Position numbers and translations under genes: made by a program
Assembly (NCBI GenBank): GCA_017303555.1
Contig: JAFLCN010000008.1
Coordinates: forward strand, 1 to 64,000
Length of the DNA stretch: 64,000 nt
DNA from: Planctomycetota bacterium
GTDB taxonomy: Bacteria; Planctomycetota; Phycisphaerae; Phycisphaerales; UBA1924
Reading direction: 5' to 3'
Shown here: piece after piece, positions 16,297 to 25,351 of the stretch
How the letters are laid out: every line of letters starts with the position of its first letter
How positions within the stretch are numbered: the first letter of the stretch is position 1
Notes under the pieces: model-generated
Told to the model about the DNA's origin: nothing
The model's input: only the letters and a program-made list of their open reading frames with translations
Database searches by the model: none

Positions 16297-18012
16297 GTGT
16301 TCCGCGGCATCTCCCTTGCCAACAAGTGCCTTCTTCTCTTCGGCGGCGCGGTCGCCGCGATCGTGCTCGCCGCGCTGATGTTCCCGTTTTTCCGCATGAA
16401 CTCGCTGGTCGATGAGGGCCAGCTCGAACTCTCGCGCCAGATGGTCGATCACTGGGAGCAGGCCGAACGCCAGATCAAGGCGTACTCGTTCGGGATGTTC
16501 GATTCGTCCGTGCTCACCTCGCGTCCCCGCCAACCTCCGCGCTACATCGCCAACGACATCGACCCCAGGCCCGGCACCGAGGGGTACGCCGGTGTGCCGG
16601 CCAAACGAATCGGCTTGACCGAAGCCGGTTCGATCGCGGCGAACGACCGATTCGTCGCCCGCGCGATCGCTTCGCTCCAGTCCGATCCCGCCCGCGAGGA
16701 TTTCCAGCAGGCCCGCTGGTCCGGGACGCAGCGTGAGTACCGCTACGCCAAGGCCGTTCGCGCCGACATCCAGGGAGAGCAGAAGCTCATTGGCCTCGTG
16801 CTGCTCGACCGCAAGAGCCACGAGCCGCTGCGCCTGCTTCTGATCAACACCGCGTATCTCTTCTCCGCCGGCCTCTTCGTCTCCGCCTTTGCCGTGCTGA
16901 TGTTCTATCTCATCACGCACCACCTCATTCTGCAGCCGGTCCGCACGCTCAAGACCACGGCCGAGAGCGTGCGGCAGGGCGACCTGACCGCGCGCTCGGA
17001 GATCACGACGGGCGACGAGTTCGAAGAACTCGCCGACACGTTCAATCTCATGCTCCACGATCTCGAGAACCGCCAGGTCGAGCTGCGCGCGCTCAACGCC
17101 GCGATGAACCTGAAGGTGGACGAGCTGCAGCAGTCCAACTCCGCGCTTTACGAGGCCGCGAAGCTCAAGGGCGACTTCCTCGCCAACGTCAGCCACGAGC
17201 TCCGCACGCCGCTCAACGCGATCATCGGTTTCGCCGACCTCCTCACCGAAGTCGCCCAGTCCGAGCTCGCGGCCGGAGACGACTCCACCCGGCTCAGCAA
17301 GCGTCTCCGCTTTCTCGAGAACATCCTGAACGCCGCCCGGGACCTGCTCGAGATGATCAACGGCCTGCTCGAGATGGCCAAGATCGAAGCCGGACGCTAC
17401 GAGCTTCGCATCGAGAAGATGAACCTGCAATCCACGTGCGAGGCGCTCGCGGGCCTGATCTTCCCGCTCGCTTCGCAGAAAGACATCAAGGTCAACATCG
17501 AGATCGCCCCGGATCTGCCGCTCGTCGAAACCGACATCAAGAAATTCCGCCAGATCATCTTCAACTTCCTTTCGAACGCCGTGAAGTTCGTCCCGGGGGC
17601 GGGCCCGGGCGCCGCGCACAGCGGCCCCAAGGGAGAAATCACGCTCCGCGCCGAGCGCCTCGTCGGTTCGCACCCCGATCCCGATTCGCCCCCGTCCGAT
17701 CGAATCCGCGTCAGCGTCATCGACAACGGCCCGGGCATCGCGCCCGAAGATCAGGCCCGCATCTTCGACAAGTTCCAGCAGCTCTCCGGCGGCCACGCCC
17801 GTGAGCACAGCGGCACCGGTTTGGGTCTGGCGATCTGCAAAGAACTCGCGGGCGTGCTTCAGGCCGAGATCCAGCTTGTCAGCGACATCGGCCGCGGCAG
17901 CATGTTCAGCCTGATCCTCCCGCTTCATCCCGATCCGGGTCGGATGAAGGAAACCGAGGCGGAAGCGCGATTCCGCGGTGCGCTCCGGCGAGCCGCCGCA
18001 ACGCCGGCCTGA
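16297..18012 (+). CDS. Membrane sensor histidine kinase
   Basis: 571 residues. GTG 16297 (VFRGISLANK) is chosen because upstream codons run through the G-rich tract. TM1 is at about residues 9-32, the exported sensor domain about 33-185, TM2 about 186-212, and HAMP about 213-265 (LILQPVRTLKTTAESVRQGD). HisKA carries the phosphoacceptor His300 in SHELRTPLNAIIGF. HATPase_c has NFLSNAVKF (about 422), DNGPGI (about 475) and GTGLGLAI (about 506). An insert rich in Gly/Pro/Ala sits between the N and G1 boxes. No receiver domain and no response-regulator gene are nearby, so the partner is encoded elsewhere. The ligand of the extracytoplasmic domain is unknown. Confidence 0.92.
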   Translation: MFRGISLANKCLLLFGGAVAAIVLAALMFPFFRMNSLVDEGQLELSRQMVDHWEQAERQIKAYSFGMFDSSVLTSRPRQPPRYIANDIDPRPGTEGYAGVPAKRIGLTEAGSIAANDRFVARAIASLQSDPAREDFQQARWSGTQREYRYAKAVRADIQGEQKLIGLVLLDRKSHEPLRLLLINTAYLFSAGLFVSAFAVLMFYLITHHLILQPVRTLKTTAESVRQGDLTARSEITTGDEFEELADTFNLMLHDLENRQVELRALNAAMNLKVDELQQSNSALYEAAKLKGDFLANVSHELRTPLNAIIGFADLLTEVAQSELAAGDDSTRLSKRLRFLENILNAARDLLEMINGLLEMAKIEAGRYELRIEKMNLQSTCEALAGLIFPLASQKDIKVNIEIAPDLPLVETDIKKFRQIIFNFLSNAVKFVPGAGPGAAHSGPKGEITLRAERLVGSHPDPDSPPSDRIRVSVIDNGPGIAPEDQARIFDKFQQLSGGHAREHSGTGLGLAICKELAGVLQAEIQLVSDIGRGSMFSLILPLHPDPGRMKETEAEARFRGALRRAAATPA

Positions 18013-18140
18013 GGCCGCCGCGTGTGTCCCTTCCGCGCGTTCAACTGCCCGCGTCTGTGGGCGGAAAAACGGAAGGTCGAGGATCGGCTACGAAAGCACT
18101 GTCCGCAAGCCGGGTGACGCGGGAAACGATGCTCCGCGGC

Positions 18141-18581
18141 TCAAATCTTCACTTCTCCCTCGAAGTATCGCAGCTTCACACGCTCTCTCCATGTCCCCGG
18201 GGCGAACAGATCGACTCCCACGACATCAATCCGTACCGGCCGATCCAGTCGCCGGTGCCGGCGTTTCAATTCGAGCGCGAGCTCGACCAGCCGTTCGCGT
18301 TTCTCGCGGTCCACGGCTTCTTCTGCGGGTGCGAAAGGCGCATCGAAACCCCGCTTCACCTCACGGGCTTTCACCTCTACCAGGATGAGCATCGAGCCGT
18401 CGTCGGGTTCGCAGACCAGATCGATCTCGCCGCGGGAAAGCCGCACGTTTCGATCGAGTATCCGCAGGCCCCGTCGCTTCAGATACCGTGCCGCGGCATC
18501 CTCGCCCCGGCGGCCGATGAACGCCGTGCCGTTTTCCGGCTTGCGGAACAACCGCGAAAGCGCGTGCAGCACGCCGTCCAA
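18141..18581 (-). CDS. yraN: YraN/UPF0102 family nuclease-like protein
   Basis: 146 residues. Signatures are GRRGEDAAARYLKRRGL, the nuclease-fold core SRGEIDLV and ILVEVKAR, i.e. the D/ExK-type catalytic residues of the PD-(D/E)XK superfamily. YraN proteins have a Holliday-junction-resolvase-like fold and unknown cellular role. I took TTG 18581 as start; GTG 18572 is an equal alternative. The start lies 3 bp after the stop of the upstream lipoprotein gene, so the two are one operon. Confidence 0.85.
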   Translation of the reverse strand: MDGVLHALSRLFRKPENGTAFIGRRGEDAAARYLKRRGLRILDRNVRLSRGEIDLVCEPDDGSMLILVEVKAREVKRGFDAPFAPAEEAVDREKRERLVELALELKRRHRRLDRPVRIDVVGVDLFAPGTWRERVKLRYFEGEVKI

Positions 18582-18584
18582 CGA

Positions 18585-19943
18585 TCACCTCGCTTTTGGA
18601 GCGGAGGGCGAAGCGCCGCCCTTGCCGCTCCCCGTGCCTCCGTTGATCCCGAACACACGATCTTCCGCGAGCGCCAGCAGCCTCGCCGTCATGACGTCCA
18701 CGTCCGTGTAGCTGGCCCGCTTCTTCAGCCGGTCCACGAACTTGTACTTCTCGTAATCGTTCTTCGTTTGCGCCAGCCGGTTCTCAAGGAAGAGCTGCGC
18801 CGCGTACAGATCTTCCGAGACTTTCCAGATCCGCTCCAGCTTGATCCAGTACATCGAACCTCGGAAAGCGATCGGGCCGACCCAGCGGCCCGGCACCAGC
18901 TTGCGTACTTCCTCGTTCAATTCCTTCGGCCCGAGCAAATCCGCCTCGGCGTACTCGCCCTCGTACGGCCGATCGAGGAACTTGTCTTTCTCATCCACGC
19001 TCCGCGTCTTCTCGTCCGCGATATCGTCGAAGTCCTTCCCGCCTTCGAGTTCCGCACGAACCTTCTCGATTTCCTTCGTGTCCCGCTCCGAAACCGTGAA
19101 GATCCGGAACGACGCGATCGGCGGCGGATTGAACAGGTCGTAGTTCTTTTCGTACGCGATCTGGATATCCCGCCAGCTCACGTTCGCGCGGCTGTAGATC
19201 CGCGTTTGCAGCACGAACTTGATCAATTCCTGCTGCTCGCGGTTCTTCATCGTCTGATCCAGCGACGTCCCGTTCTGCGCCGAGAGATTCTCGTTCGCCG
19301 CCGCCTCGATGCCCCGGTTTTCCGCGACCACTTCGCTCCGCACCGCTTGCAACCAGTTAAAAAAGCCCGCCTTCTGCTCCGGCTGCAGCGCGTTCAGCGC
19401 TTCGGCCCGCAGCACCTCGTCCTCGATGATGCCGTCCAATTTTTGCTGGATCTGTTCGCTCGCGAACTTCCGCCACGCCTGTTTGGCCATGCGCGGATTG
19501 GCCTTGTACATCTCCTCGTACTTCGCCTTCAGGCGGTCGATCATGTCGTTCAGAAACGCCGAGGCGTAGATCGCTCGGTTGTTCACATCGCCCACTTTCG
19601 CATCGACGAACACCGGTTCGCCGACCGGGTCGGGCGTTCGCGCCCCGAGCGCCGGTTCGCCGGGCTCCACATCAACGTCCAGCAGCCCCTCGCTCGCGGC
19701 GAACGGGCCCGTCCGCAGAGGCCTTGCGGGGCGCTCGAACTCCGCTTCTGCGGGCGGCGATTTCGCGACTTCCTGCGGACCTGCCGCGGCCGTGGGCGAT
19801 CCGAACTCCGCTGCGGTGATGGGTTTCGTCGCGGGTTTCACGGCGCTCGCGACCCCCGAACCCGAAGAGCAACCCCCAAGACCCCACGAGGCAAGCGAGA
19901 CGAGAATCAGAGCAACCATCGACTTAGAATTGAGGCGAGTCAT
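18585..19943 (-). CDS. SurA/PpiC-like peptidyl-prolyl isomerase lipoprotein
   Basis: 452 residues from ATG 19943. The signal peptide is lipoprotein-type with lipobox LGGC (Cys25), so it is anchored in a membrane facing the periplasm. After a Pro/Ala-rich linker come a SurA-like N-terminal helical region (about 110-250, FLNDMIDRLKAKYEEMYKAN) and a parvulin-like domain (about 260-390, ASFRIFTVSERD through KLVPGRWVGPI). Such proteins chaperone outer-membrane proteins and isomerise X-Pro bonds. The usual parvulin catalytic His pair is not obvious, so it may act as chaperone only. It is followed directly by yraN and divergent from the DUF1844 gene (34 bp). Confidence 0.72.
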   Translation of the reverse strand: MTRLNSKSMVALILVSLASWGLGGCSSGSGVASAVKPATKPITAAEFGSPTAAAGPQEVAKSPPAEAEFERPARPLRTGPFAASEGLLDVDVEPGEPALGARTPDPVGEPVFVDAKVGDVNNRAIYASAFLNDMIDRLKAKYEEMYKANPRMAKQAWRKFASEQIQQKLDGIIEDEVLRAEALNALQPEQKAGFFNWLQAVRSEVVAENRGIEAAANENLSAQNGTSLDQTMKNREQQELIKFVLQTRIYSRANVSWRDIQIAYEKNYDLFNPPPIASFRIFTVSERDTKEIEKVRAELEGGKDFDDIADEKTRSVDEKDKFLDRPYEGEYAEADLLGPKELNEEVRKLVPGRWVGPIAFRGSMYWIKLERIWKVSEDLYAAQLFLENRLAQTKNDYEKYKFVDRLKKRASYTDVDVMTARLLALAEDRVFGINGGTGSGKGGASPSAPKAR

Positions 19944-19977
19944 CGCTTTCTGTGTGTCGCGGTCACGAGAGGTATTC

Positions 19978-20523
19978 ATGTCGAACACGAGCCCTTCTGG
20001 TGCGGGTGGAAACGGTGGGGGCGAGGCTCCCAAGATTATCATTGATTCCGACTGGAAGAGCCAGGCCCAGGCCGAGAAGGAAAAGCTCGTTGCCGCCGAA
20101 TCCGCCAAAAAGGCCGAGCAGCAGGCGAAGGCCGAAGCCGGCCCCGGCGGCCGCGAAGAAGGCCCCATCGGCATCCAGGATCTGATTTCCCTTCTCGTCA
20201 GCCAGACGCTCATGTACCTCGGTGCAGTTCCCGATCCGCAGTCCGGCCGCGCCATCGTCGCGCCCGAGTACGCAAAGCTCCACATCGACATGCTCGGTGC
20301 GCTCGAAGAAAAGACCAAGGGCAATCTCTCCGAGAACGAGGCCAAGCTCCTCAGCCGCGCACTGCACGAGCTCCGCATGGAGTACGTCGAAGTCTCCAAC
20401 TACGTGAGCAAGGCCATCGCCGAAGGCAAAATCAAGCCCGGCACGCCGGGGATGGGTGGGATCGCATCGGGCTCACCGTCCGGTATTGTCGGTGCTTCTG
20501 GCGGCGTTTCGCTGCCCAATTGA
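19978..20523 (+). CDS. DUF1844 domain protein
   Basis: 181 residues from ATG 19978 behind GAGAGG. The N-terminus is Gly/Ser-rich with IIIDSDWKSQAQAEKEKL, the sequence that regularly opens planctomycete DUF1844 proteins. A charged coiled segment follows, then the conserved core ISLLVSQTLMYLGAVPDPQ and HIDMLGALEEKTKGNLSENE, and an amphipathic helix. The C-terminus is Gly-rich. No enzymatic motif is visible and the family role is not established. It lies 128 bp upstream of sdhC, so it could share a transcript with it. Confidence 0.8.
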   Translation: MSNTSPSGAGGNGGGEAPKIIIDSDWKSQAQAEKEKLVAAESAKKAEQQAKAEAGPGGREEGPIGIQDLISLLVSQTLMYLGAVPDPQSGRAIVAPEYAKLHIDMLGALEEKTKGNLSENEAKLLSRALHELRMEYVEVSNYVSKAIAEGKIKPGTPGMGGIASGSPSGIVGASGGVSLPN

Positions 20524-20651
20524 CGCATCAACAGACGTTCACCCAGAACCCGCTTCGCAAGAGTGGATGATGGCCCCCGCGCCGCTACGATGCGATTCGC
20601 CGCGATTGTGCGCGTTCCCGCGCATGTTCCGGCGGCTTCAGGATCTTCTTC

Positions 20652-21509
20652 GTGACCAATGTCGCGCCAGTCAAAACCGTCAGCCTCTTCGAGCGGCACT
20701 ATTTCCTCCTCCGCCGCCTGCATTCGCTCTCGGGCATCGTCCCGATCGGCGTCTTCCTGATTGCGCACCTGCTGACGAACTCGTCCGCGGCGTGGGGCGC
20801 GTTCGCCCTGCGCGATGGCTCGCACGATAAGTCCTGGGCCATCGGCGGCGCCGAGTACTTCTGGCACGAGGTCCGCTGGATCAACACCCAGATCCCGCAC
20901 CTGCTGCTCATCGAAATCAGCCTCTGGGGCGCGATCGCCTTCCACTCCATCCTCGGTTTCTACTACGCCTTCACCGGCTCTTCCAACACCACCCGCTACG
21001 CGTACCAGTCCAATTGGCGCTATCGCCTTCAGCGCATCAGCGGCTATCTCGGCATCCTCTTCATCTTCTATCACGTCGCCACCTTGCGCTGGGGCTGGTC
21101 ATTCCTTGTCCCCGGGGGCACGGTCTGGTCGCACGAGTACGCCGCCTCCACGCTCGCGCTCGCACTGCGTGGCAGCGCCGACAAGCTCACCGCCGCCGGC
21201 GTTGCAGTCTCGCTCGCCTACTTCATCGGCGTGACTCTGCTTGTCTTCCACTTCGCCAATGGCCTCTGGACCGCCGCGATCACGTGGGGCCTGACCATCT
21301 CCGTCGCCTCGCAACGCCGCTGGGGTTACGCCTGCGCCGGCCTTGGTGCCGCGATGATGGTGATGGGCTGGGTTTCAATCCTCGCCTTTGCAACCGCCGA
21401 TCCCGTGAAACTACGCGAGATGGAAGAGCGAATTGGTGGAAGCGGGCACGCCGCTTCCGTCATCCAGCCCGCATCTCCCGAACTGACTCTCAAGCAAAGC
21501 CTCAACTAG
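20652..21509 (+). CDS. sdhC: Succinate dehydrogenase cytochrome b subunit
   Basis: 285 residues from GTG 20652. Five or six hydrophobic helices are visible, starting with RLHSLSGIVPIGVFLIAHLL, the entry of the B. subtilis-type SdhC (five helices, two haems, one polypeptide replacing SdhC and SdhD). Conserved His residues for haem ligation are present (H24, H39, H98 in ISLWGAIAFHSILG, H144 in FYHVATL, H199 in VFHFANGL). It anchors complex II and passes electrons to quinone. A short 30-residue C-terminal tail is hydrophilic. First gene of the sdh group, 16 bp ahead of sdhA. Confidence 0.9.
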   Translation: MTNVAPVKTVSLFERHYFLLRRLHSLSGIVPIGVFLIAHLLTNSSAAWGAFALRDGSHDKSWAIGGAEYFWHEVRWINTQIPHLLLIEISLWGAIAFHSILGFYYAFTGSSNTTRYAYQSNWRYRLQRISGYLGILFIFYHVATLRWGWSFLVPGGTVWSHEYAASTLALALRGSADKLTAAGVAVSLAYFIGVTLLVFHFANGLWTAAITWGLTISVASQRRWGYACAGLGAAMMVMGWVSILAFATADPVKLREMEERIGGSGHAASVIQPASPELTLKQSLN

Positions 21510-21525
21510 AACCCGAAAGGTCACT

Positions 21526-23493
21526 TTGTCCGAGCATCGCGTCATCGTCGTTGGAGGTGGATTGGCGGGCCTTTCCGCCGCCGCACGCATCGCCGAAGCG
21601 GGCACGCCTGTCGATCTCTTCTCGGTTGTTCCGGTGAAGCGCTCACACTCCGTCTGCGCGCAAGGCGGCATCAACGCCTGCAACGAAGTCGCCCGCCAGC
21701 AGGGTTACTCCGAATACGAACACTTCGACGAGACGATCTACGGTGGCGACTTCCTGGCCGATCAGCACCCAGTCCTCGAGATGGCCAACTGGGCTCCACG
21801 CATCATCGATCTCCTCGATCGCATGGGCGTCCCCTTCAACCGCACCGGCGAAGGCAATCGCGACCTGCGTCTCTTCGGCGGCAGCCTCTTCAAACGCACG
21901 CACTTCTCCGGCGCAACGACCGGCCAGCAGCTCATCTACGGCCTCGATGAACAGGTCCGCCGCTACGAATCCGAAGGCAAAGTCACCAAGTACGAGTTCT
22001 GGGAATTCCTCTGGCCGATCCTGCACGACGGCCGCTGCGTCGGCATCGCTGCGCAGGACATGCGGACCATGCAGATCCGCTCCTTCCGCGCCGACGCCGT
22101 GATCATGGCGACCGGTGGCTGCGGCCTGGTCTTCGGTAAGAGCACCAACAGCGTCATCTGCACCGGCGCAGCCGCGGCACGCTGCTTCCGCGCGGGCGCG
22201 TGGTACGGCAACGCCGAGATGATCCAAGTCCATCCGACCGCGATCCCCGGCGCAGACAAACTCCGCCTGATGAGCGAAAGCGCCCGCGGCGAAGGTGGCC
22301 GAATCTGGGTCCCGCGCAAGCCCAAGGACATGCGCGCTCCGAAGGACATCCCCGAATCCGAACGCTGGTACTTCCTCGAAGAGAAGTACCCTGCCTACGG
22401 CAACATCGTCCCGCGCGACATCGCAACCCGCGAGATCTTCGATGTCTGCGTGAATCAGGGCATGGGTGTTGACGGCGACAATCAGGTCTACCTCGACCTG
22501 ACGCACAAAGACCCCGACTACCTCACCCGCAAGCTCGGCGGCATCCTCGAGATCTACGAAAAGTTCGTCGGCGAAGACCCGCGCTTCACCCCGATGAAAA
22601 TCTTCCCCGCTGTCCATTACTCGATGGGCGGCCTCTGGTCCACCTACACCAAGGGCAGCTACAACCCGCAGTCGCCCCTCACCAAACACAAGAGCGGCAG
22701 CCCGGCGCCCATCGACGCCAAAGTCGGCCAAGGCATGCAGCTCGGCGCGATCAACAACTCGATGACCAACATCCCGGGCCTGTACGCCTTTGGCGAAGTC
22801 AATTTCGCCTACCACGGCGCCAACCGCCTCGGCGCAAACGCCCTGCTTTCCTGCATCTTCGACGGCCTCTTCTGCGGCGTCTCCGTCCTCAACTTCATCA
22901 AGAACGAAGCCCCCGGCAAAAACCCCGCCTCCGGCCTGCCCGCCTCTTCTTTCGATGCCGTCGTCACGCAAGAGACCGCGAAGATGAAGCAACTGCTCGA
23001 CGGCGCGAAGCCCTCGAACACCGAGCCAGCGACCAATCCGTACCACATCGGCAAAGAACTCGGCGACGAAATGACCGCCGCGTGTACCGTCGTGCGCACC
23101 GAGCAGCGTCTCAAGCAGTGCCTCGCCAAACTCGCCGAACTCAAAGACCGCTACAGCAAAGTCCGCCTCGCCGACAGCGCCGCGTGGACCAATCAATCCT
23201 TCGGCTACGCCCGTTCCGTCGGCGACATGCTCGTATTGGCCGAAGCCGTCGCCCTCGGCGCGCTCGAACGCAAAGAAAGCCGCGGCGCGCACTACCGAAG
23301 CGACTACACCAGCCGCGACGACGCCAACTTCATGAAAACCACCCTCGCCCGACACACCGAGGGAACAACCAACGTCGAGTTTGTCCCCATCGACGCCTCG
23401 CTCATCCTCCCGACTGCACGAACCTACGGCAAGAAAGAGTCCTCACCCAAATCGGCAACCCCCGCGCCGGCACTCGCCTCAACGACCTCGTAA
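21526..23493 (+). CDS. sdhA: Succinate dehydrogenase flavoprotein subunit
   Basis: 655 residues from TTG 21526 with a GAAAGG ribosome site. It oxidises succinate to fumarate and passes electrons to SdhB. The Rossmann FAD motif is VVGGGLAGLSAAARIAEAG, the covalent-FAD region contains HSVCAQGGINA, and the active site includes HPTAIPG and REIFDVCV. The substrate-side segment AVHYSMGGLWS is followed by GANRLGANALL. Length fits the B. subtilis-type flavoprotein. The C-terminal 20 residues (KKESSPKSATPAPALASTTS) are low-complexity. The next gene, unrelated, begins 12 bp later. Confidence 0.95.
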   Translation: MSEHRVIVVGGGLAGLSAAARIAEAGTPVDLFSVVPVKRSHSVCAQGGINACNEVARQQGYSEYEHFDETIYGGDFLADQHPVLEMANWAPRIIDLLDRMGVPFNRTGEGNRDLRLFGGSLFKRTHFSGATTGQQLIYGLDEQVRRYESEGKVTKYEFWEFLWPILHDGRCVGIAAQDMRTMQIRSFRADAVIMATGGCGLVFGKSTNSVICTGAAAARCFRAGAWYGNAEMIQVHPTAIPGADKLRLMSESARGEGGRIWVPRKPKDMRAPKDIPESERWYFLEEKYPAYGNIVPRDIATREIFDVCVNQGMGVDGDNQVYLDLTHKDPDYLTRKLGGILEIYEKFVGEDPRFTPMKIFPAVHYSMGGLWSTYTKGSYNPQSPLTKHKSGSPAPIDAKVGQGMQLGAINNSMTNIPGLYAFGEVNFAYHGANRLGANALLSCIFDGLFCGVSVLNFIKNEAPGKNPASGLPASSFDAVVTQETAKMKQLLDGAKPSNTEPATNPYHIGKELGDEMTAACTVVRTEQRLKQCLAKLAELKDRYSKVRLADSAAWTNQSFGYARSVGDMLVLAEAVALGALERKESRGAHYRSDYTSRDDANFMKTTLARHTEGTTNVEFVPIDASLILPTARTYGKKESSPKSATPAPALASTTS

Positions 23494-23505
23494 CGACATT
23501 CCCAA

Positions 23506-24087
23506 ATGGCACCGCGACTTCCTCATCCCGACGATCCGCATCCGCTTTCCGGCGGAATGGTTCCCGGATTCGAGCAGATGCTCGATCGTGCGAGGAAAGT
23601 CACGGATGCAACGGGTTGCCCGGTCGTTGGCGGCATCGCCGCGATACTCCACGGAACCGGCCGCACGACGCGTGATATCGATATCTACTCGAGCGATTTC
23701 AAAGCCACGCACGAGGCGATGCTTGCAGCGGGGTTCAAGTGGAACGCCAAACGCCGCGAGCACATCGTGGATGATGTGCCCGTTCACTTTGTCGCCGATG
23801 ACTCGCTCGGTGGGCCGCCGAAAAAGGTCAGCACCATCAAAGGAATCAAGGTGATCAGCCTTGCCGACTTGATTCGTGGCAAGTTGACGGTCGGTCTCGA
23901 AGCGATTCATCGTGCAAAGGACATTGGCGACGTTGTCGAGCTGATCCAGAATGTTCCGCTCAAGAAAGACTTTGCCGCCAAGCTTCCAAAGCACCTTCGT
24001 CAGCCCTTTAAGGAACTAGTCGATCAGGTCCACGGCAAACGCCACACGTATCTCCCTGCCGCGAAATTCTGGAAGAAGTACGCATGA
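23506..24087 (+). CDS. Nucleotidyltransferase-like protein inside the sdh operon
   Basis: 193 residues from ATG 23506. The core GGIAAILHGTGRTTRDIDIY is the nucleotidyltransferase-fold pattern hG[GS]..h.h.G..R.T.DhDhh, as in AbiEii-like and DUF6036-type proteins. D-x-D (DIDIY) supplies two metal ligands, and a later basic helix follows (KVISLADLIRGKLTVGLE). About 12 bp after sdhA, and its stop overlaps the sdhB start (ATGA), so translation of sdhB is coupled to it. It has no recognised link to complex II. It could be an antitoxin-like or substrate-modifying enzyme, acquired and fixed in the operon. The substrate is unknown. Confidence 0.72.
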   Translation: MAPRLPHPDDPHPLSGGMVPGFEQMLDRARKVTDATGCPVVGGIAAILHGTGRTTRDIDIYSSDFKATHEAMLAAGFKWNAKRREHIVDDVPVHFVADDSLGGPPKKVSTIKGIKVISLADLIRGKLTVGLEAIHRAKDIGDVVELIQNVPLKKDFAAKLPKHLRQPFKELVDQVHGKRHTYLPAAKFWKKYA

Positions 24088-24908
24088 ACGCCTCCGCTCC
24101 ACATTCTCACGCCCGTCGCGCCGCGACTCCCGGGCGCACCGTCACCTTCCGCATCAAGCGCTGCGAAGGCCCGGGAAAGCCGAGCCACTGGGAAGACTTC
24201 AAGGTTCAGGTGCCCAAGAGCTCGAACGTGATCTCCTGCCTCCAGCAGATCGCGGCAAACCCGGTGACTGCCGACGGCAAGACCGTCACGCCCGTCGTGT
24301 GGGATGCTGGCTGCCTCGAAGAAGTCTGCGGCGCGTGCACGATGGTCATTAACGGCAAGGTGCGTCAGTCCTGCTCATGCCTGATCGATGAATACGCGCC
24401 GAACGAAGGCGACATCATCACGCTCGAGCCGATGACCAAGTTCCCCGTCGTCCGCGATCTCTGGGTCGATCGCTCGCGTCTTTTCCACAACCTTTCACGC
24501 GTCAAGGCTTGGGTCCCGATCGACGGCACCTATCACCTCGGCTCCGGCCCAAAGGAAACGCCCGCTTCGCAGGCCACGCACTACGTCCTCTCCACCTGCA
24601 TGTCCTGCGGCTGCTGCCTCGAAGCCTGCCCGCAGTTCAACCTCGAAGAAGACAAAGCCAAGTGGGACACGAGCTTCGTCGGCGCACACGCCATCAGCCA
24701 GGCGCGACTCTTCAATGAGCATCCGATCGGTCAGGAACTCAAGGGCGAACGCCTCGATGCACTCATGGGCGAAGGCGGCGTCAGCGACTGCGGCAACGCC
24801 CAGAACTGCGTCAAAGTCTGCCCCAAAAACATCCCGCTCACCGAATCGATCGCAGTGGTGGGCCGCCAGACAACCGTCCGCGCCATCGCACAATTCTTCC
24901 GCGGCTAA
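24084..24908 (+). CDS. sdhB: Succinate dehydrogenase iron-sulfur subunit
   Basis: 274 residues; the ATG overlaps the upstream TGA. The 2Fe-2S ferredoxin domain has CLEEVCGACTMVINGK and a fourth Cys in SCSCLIDEY. The C-terminal domain carries the 4Fe-4S and 3Fe-4S sites (CMSCGCCLEACPQ, then CGNAQNCVKVCPKNIPL). It relays electrons from the flavin to the haem/quinone site of SdhC. The N-terminal 20 residues (MNASAPHSHARRAATPGR) are an extension not needed for clusters. It is last in the operon and convergent with a small gene. Confidence 0.95.
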   Translation: MNASAPHSHARRAATPGRTVTFRIKRCEGPGKPSHWEDFKVQVPKSSNVISCLQQIAANPVTADGKTVTPVVWDAGCLEEVCGACTMVINGKVRQSCSCLIDEYAPNEGDIITLEPMTKFPVVRDLWVDRSRLFHNLSRVKAWVPIDGTYHLGSGPKETPASQATHYVLSTCMSCGCCLEACPQFNLEEDKAKWDTSFVGAHAISQARLFNEHPIGQELKGERLDALMGEGGVSDCGNAQNCVKVCPKNIPLTESIAVVGRQTTVRAIAQFFRG

Positions 24909-24920
24909 GTGCGGGAGGCA

Positions 24921-25199
24921 TCAACCCTCGATATCCAGTCGAGGCCTCTGCTTCGCTTTCGGCTTCTGCGGCCCATCATGTTCCTGATGGTCTTCGCGAG
25001 CATCCTCTTTGTCGTTCGCAGCCAACCCCTTGACCGCATCGACCGCTTCCGCGGCATCGACAAGCTCAACGCGGTCCTTCGTCTCGCGCCGAATCTCGCG
25101 ACCCGGCTTCGGCGGCTCGGGCTTTGCGCGAGGCGCCACCTTGTCCGTCTGCTGGATATTCGCAATCGCCGAAGCAATGGCAGAAGGGACCGCGCTCAT
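24921..25199 (-). CDS. Small hydrophilic protein of unknown function
   Basis: 92 residues from ATG 25199, ending 12 bp from the sdhB stop on the other strand. Composition is Ala/Lys/Arg/Glu-rich. The start MSAVPSAIASAIANIQQTDK leads to a basic stretch and then VELVDAAEAVDAVKGLAAND. I recall similar short proteins in Phycisphaerales genomes with the same opening, but no function is known. A helical, possibly nucleic-acid- or protein-binding role is only a guess. The coding potential is supported by length, start and compact spacing. Confidence 0.5.
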   Translation of the reverse strand: MSAVPSAIASAIANIQQTDKVAPRAKPEPPKPGREIRRETKDRVELVDAAEAVDAVKGLAANDKEDAREDHQEHDGPQKPKAKQRPRLDIEG

Positions 25200-25317
25200 G
25201 CCCTAACCATCGGAAAGAGCAGGGCTTCGGGCCTCAATTTCTTGCCCCGAACCCAACCGAATCCCCCTGAAAACGCCAAGCACCCCCTGAAAGGACGCCA
25301 TTTCCGGACGCCTACTT

Positions 25318-25351
25318 CATTCCGCAATCCGAAATCCGCAATCCGAAATTC
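25318..25351. repeat. Tandem ATCCG(C/A)A simple repeat ahead of the fabI stop
   Basis: Direct copies of CCGCAATCCGAAAT in tandem, abutting the stop codon of fabI. The unit is a short A/T-C/G simple repeat; no other copy is seen in this window. It may form part of the transcript 3' end. Confidence 0.45.

Noticed and set aside
16008..16397. N-terminal extension of miaB through the G-rich tract
   Set aside because: Low-complexity Pro/Ser/His translation with no family homology. The conserved start MASKRVYIETFG is at 16007.
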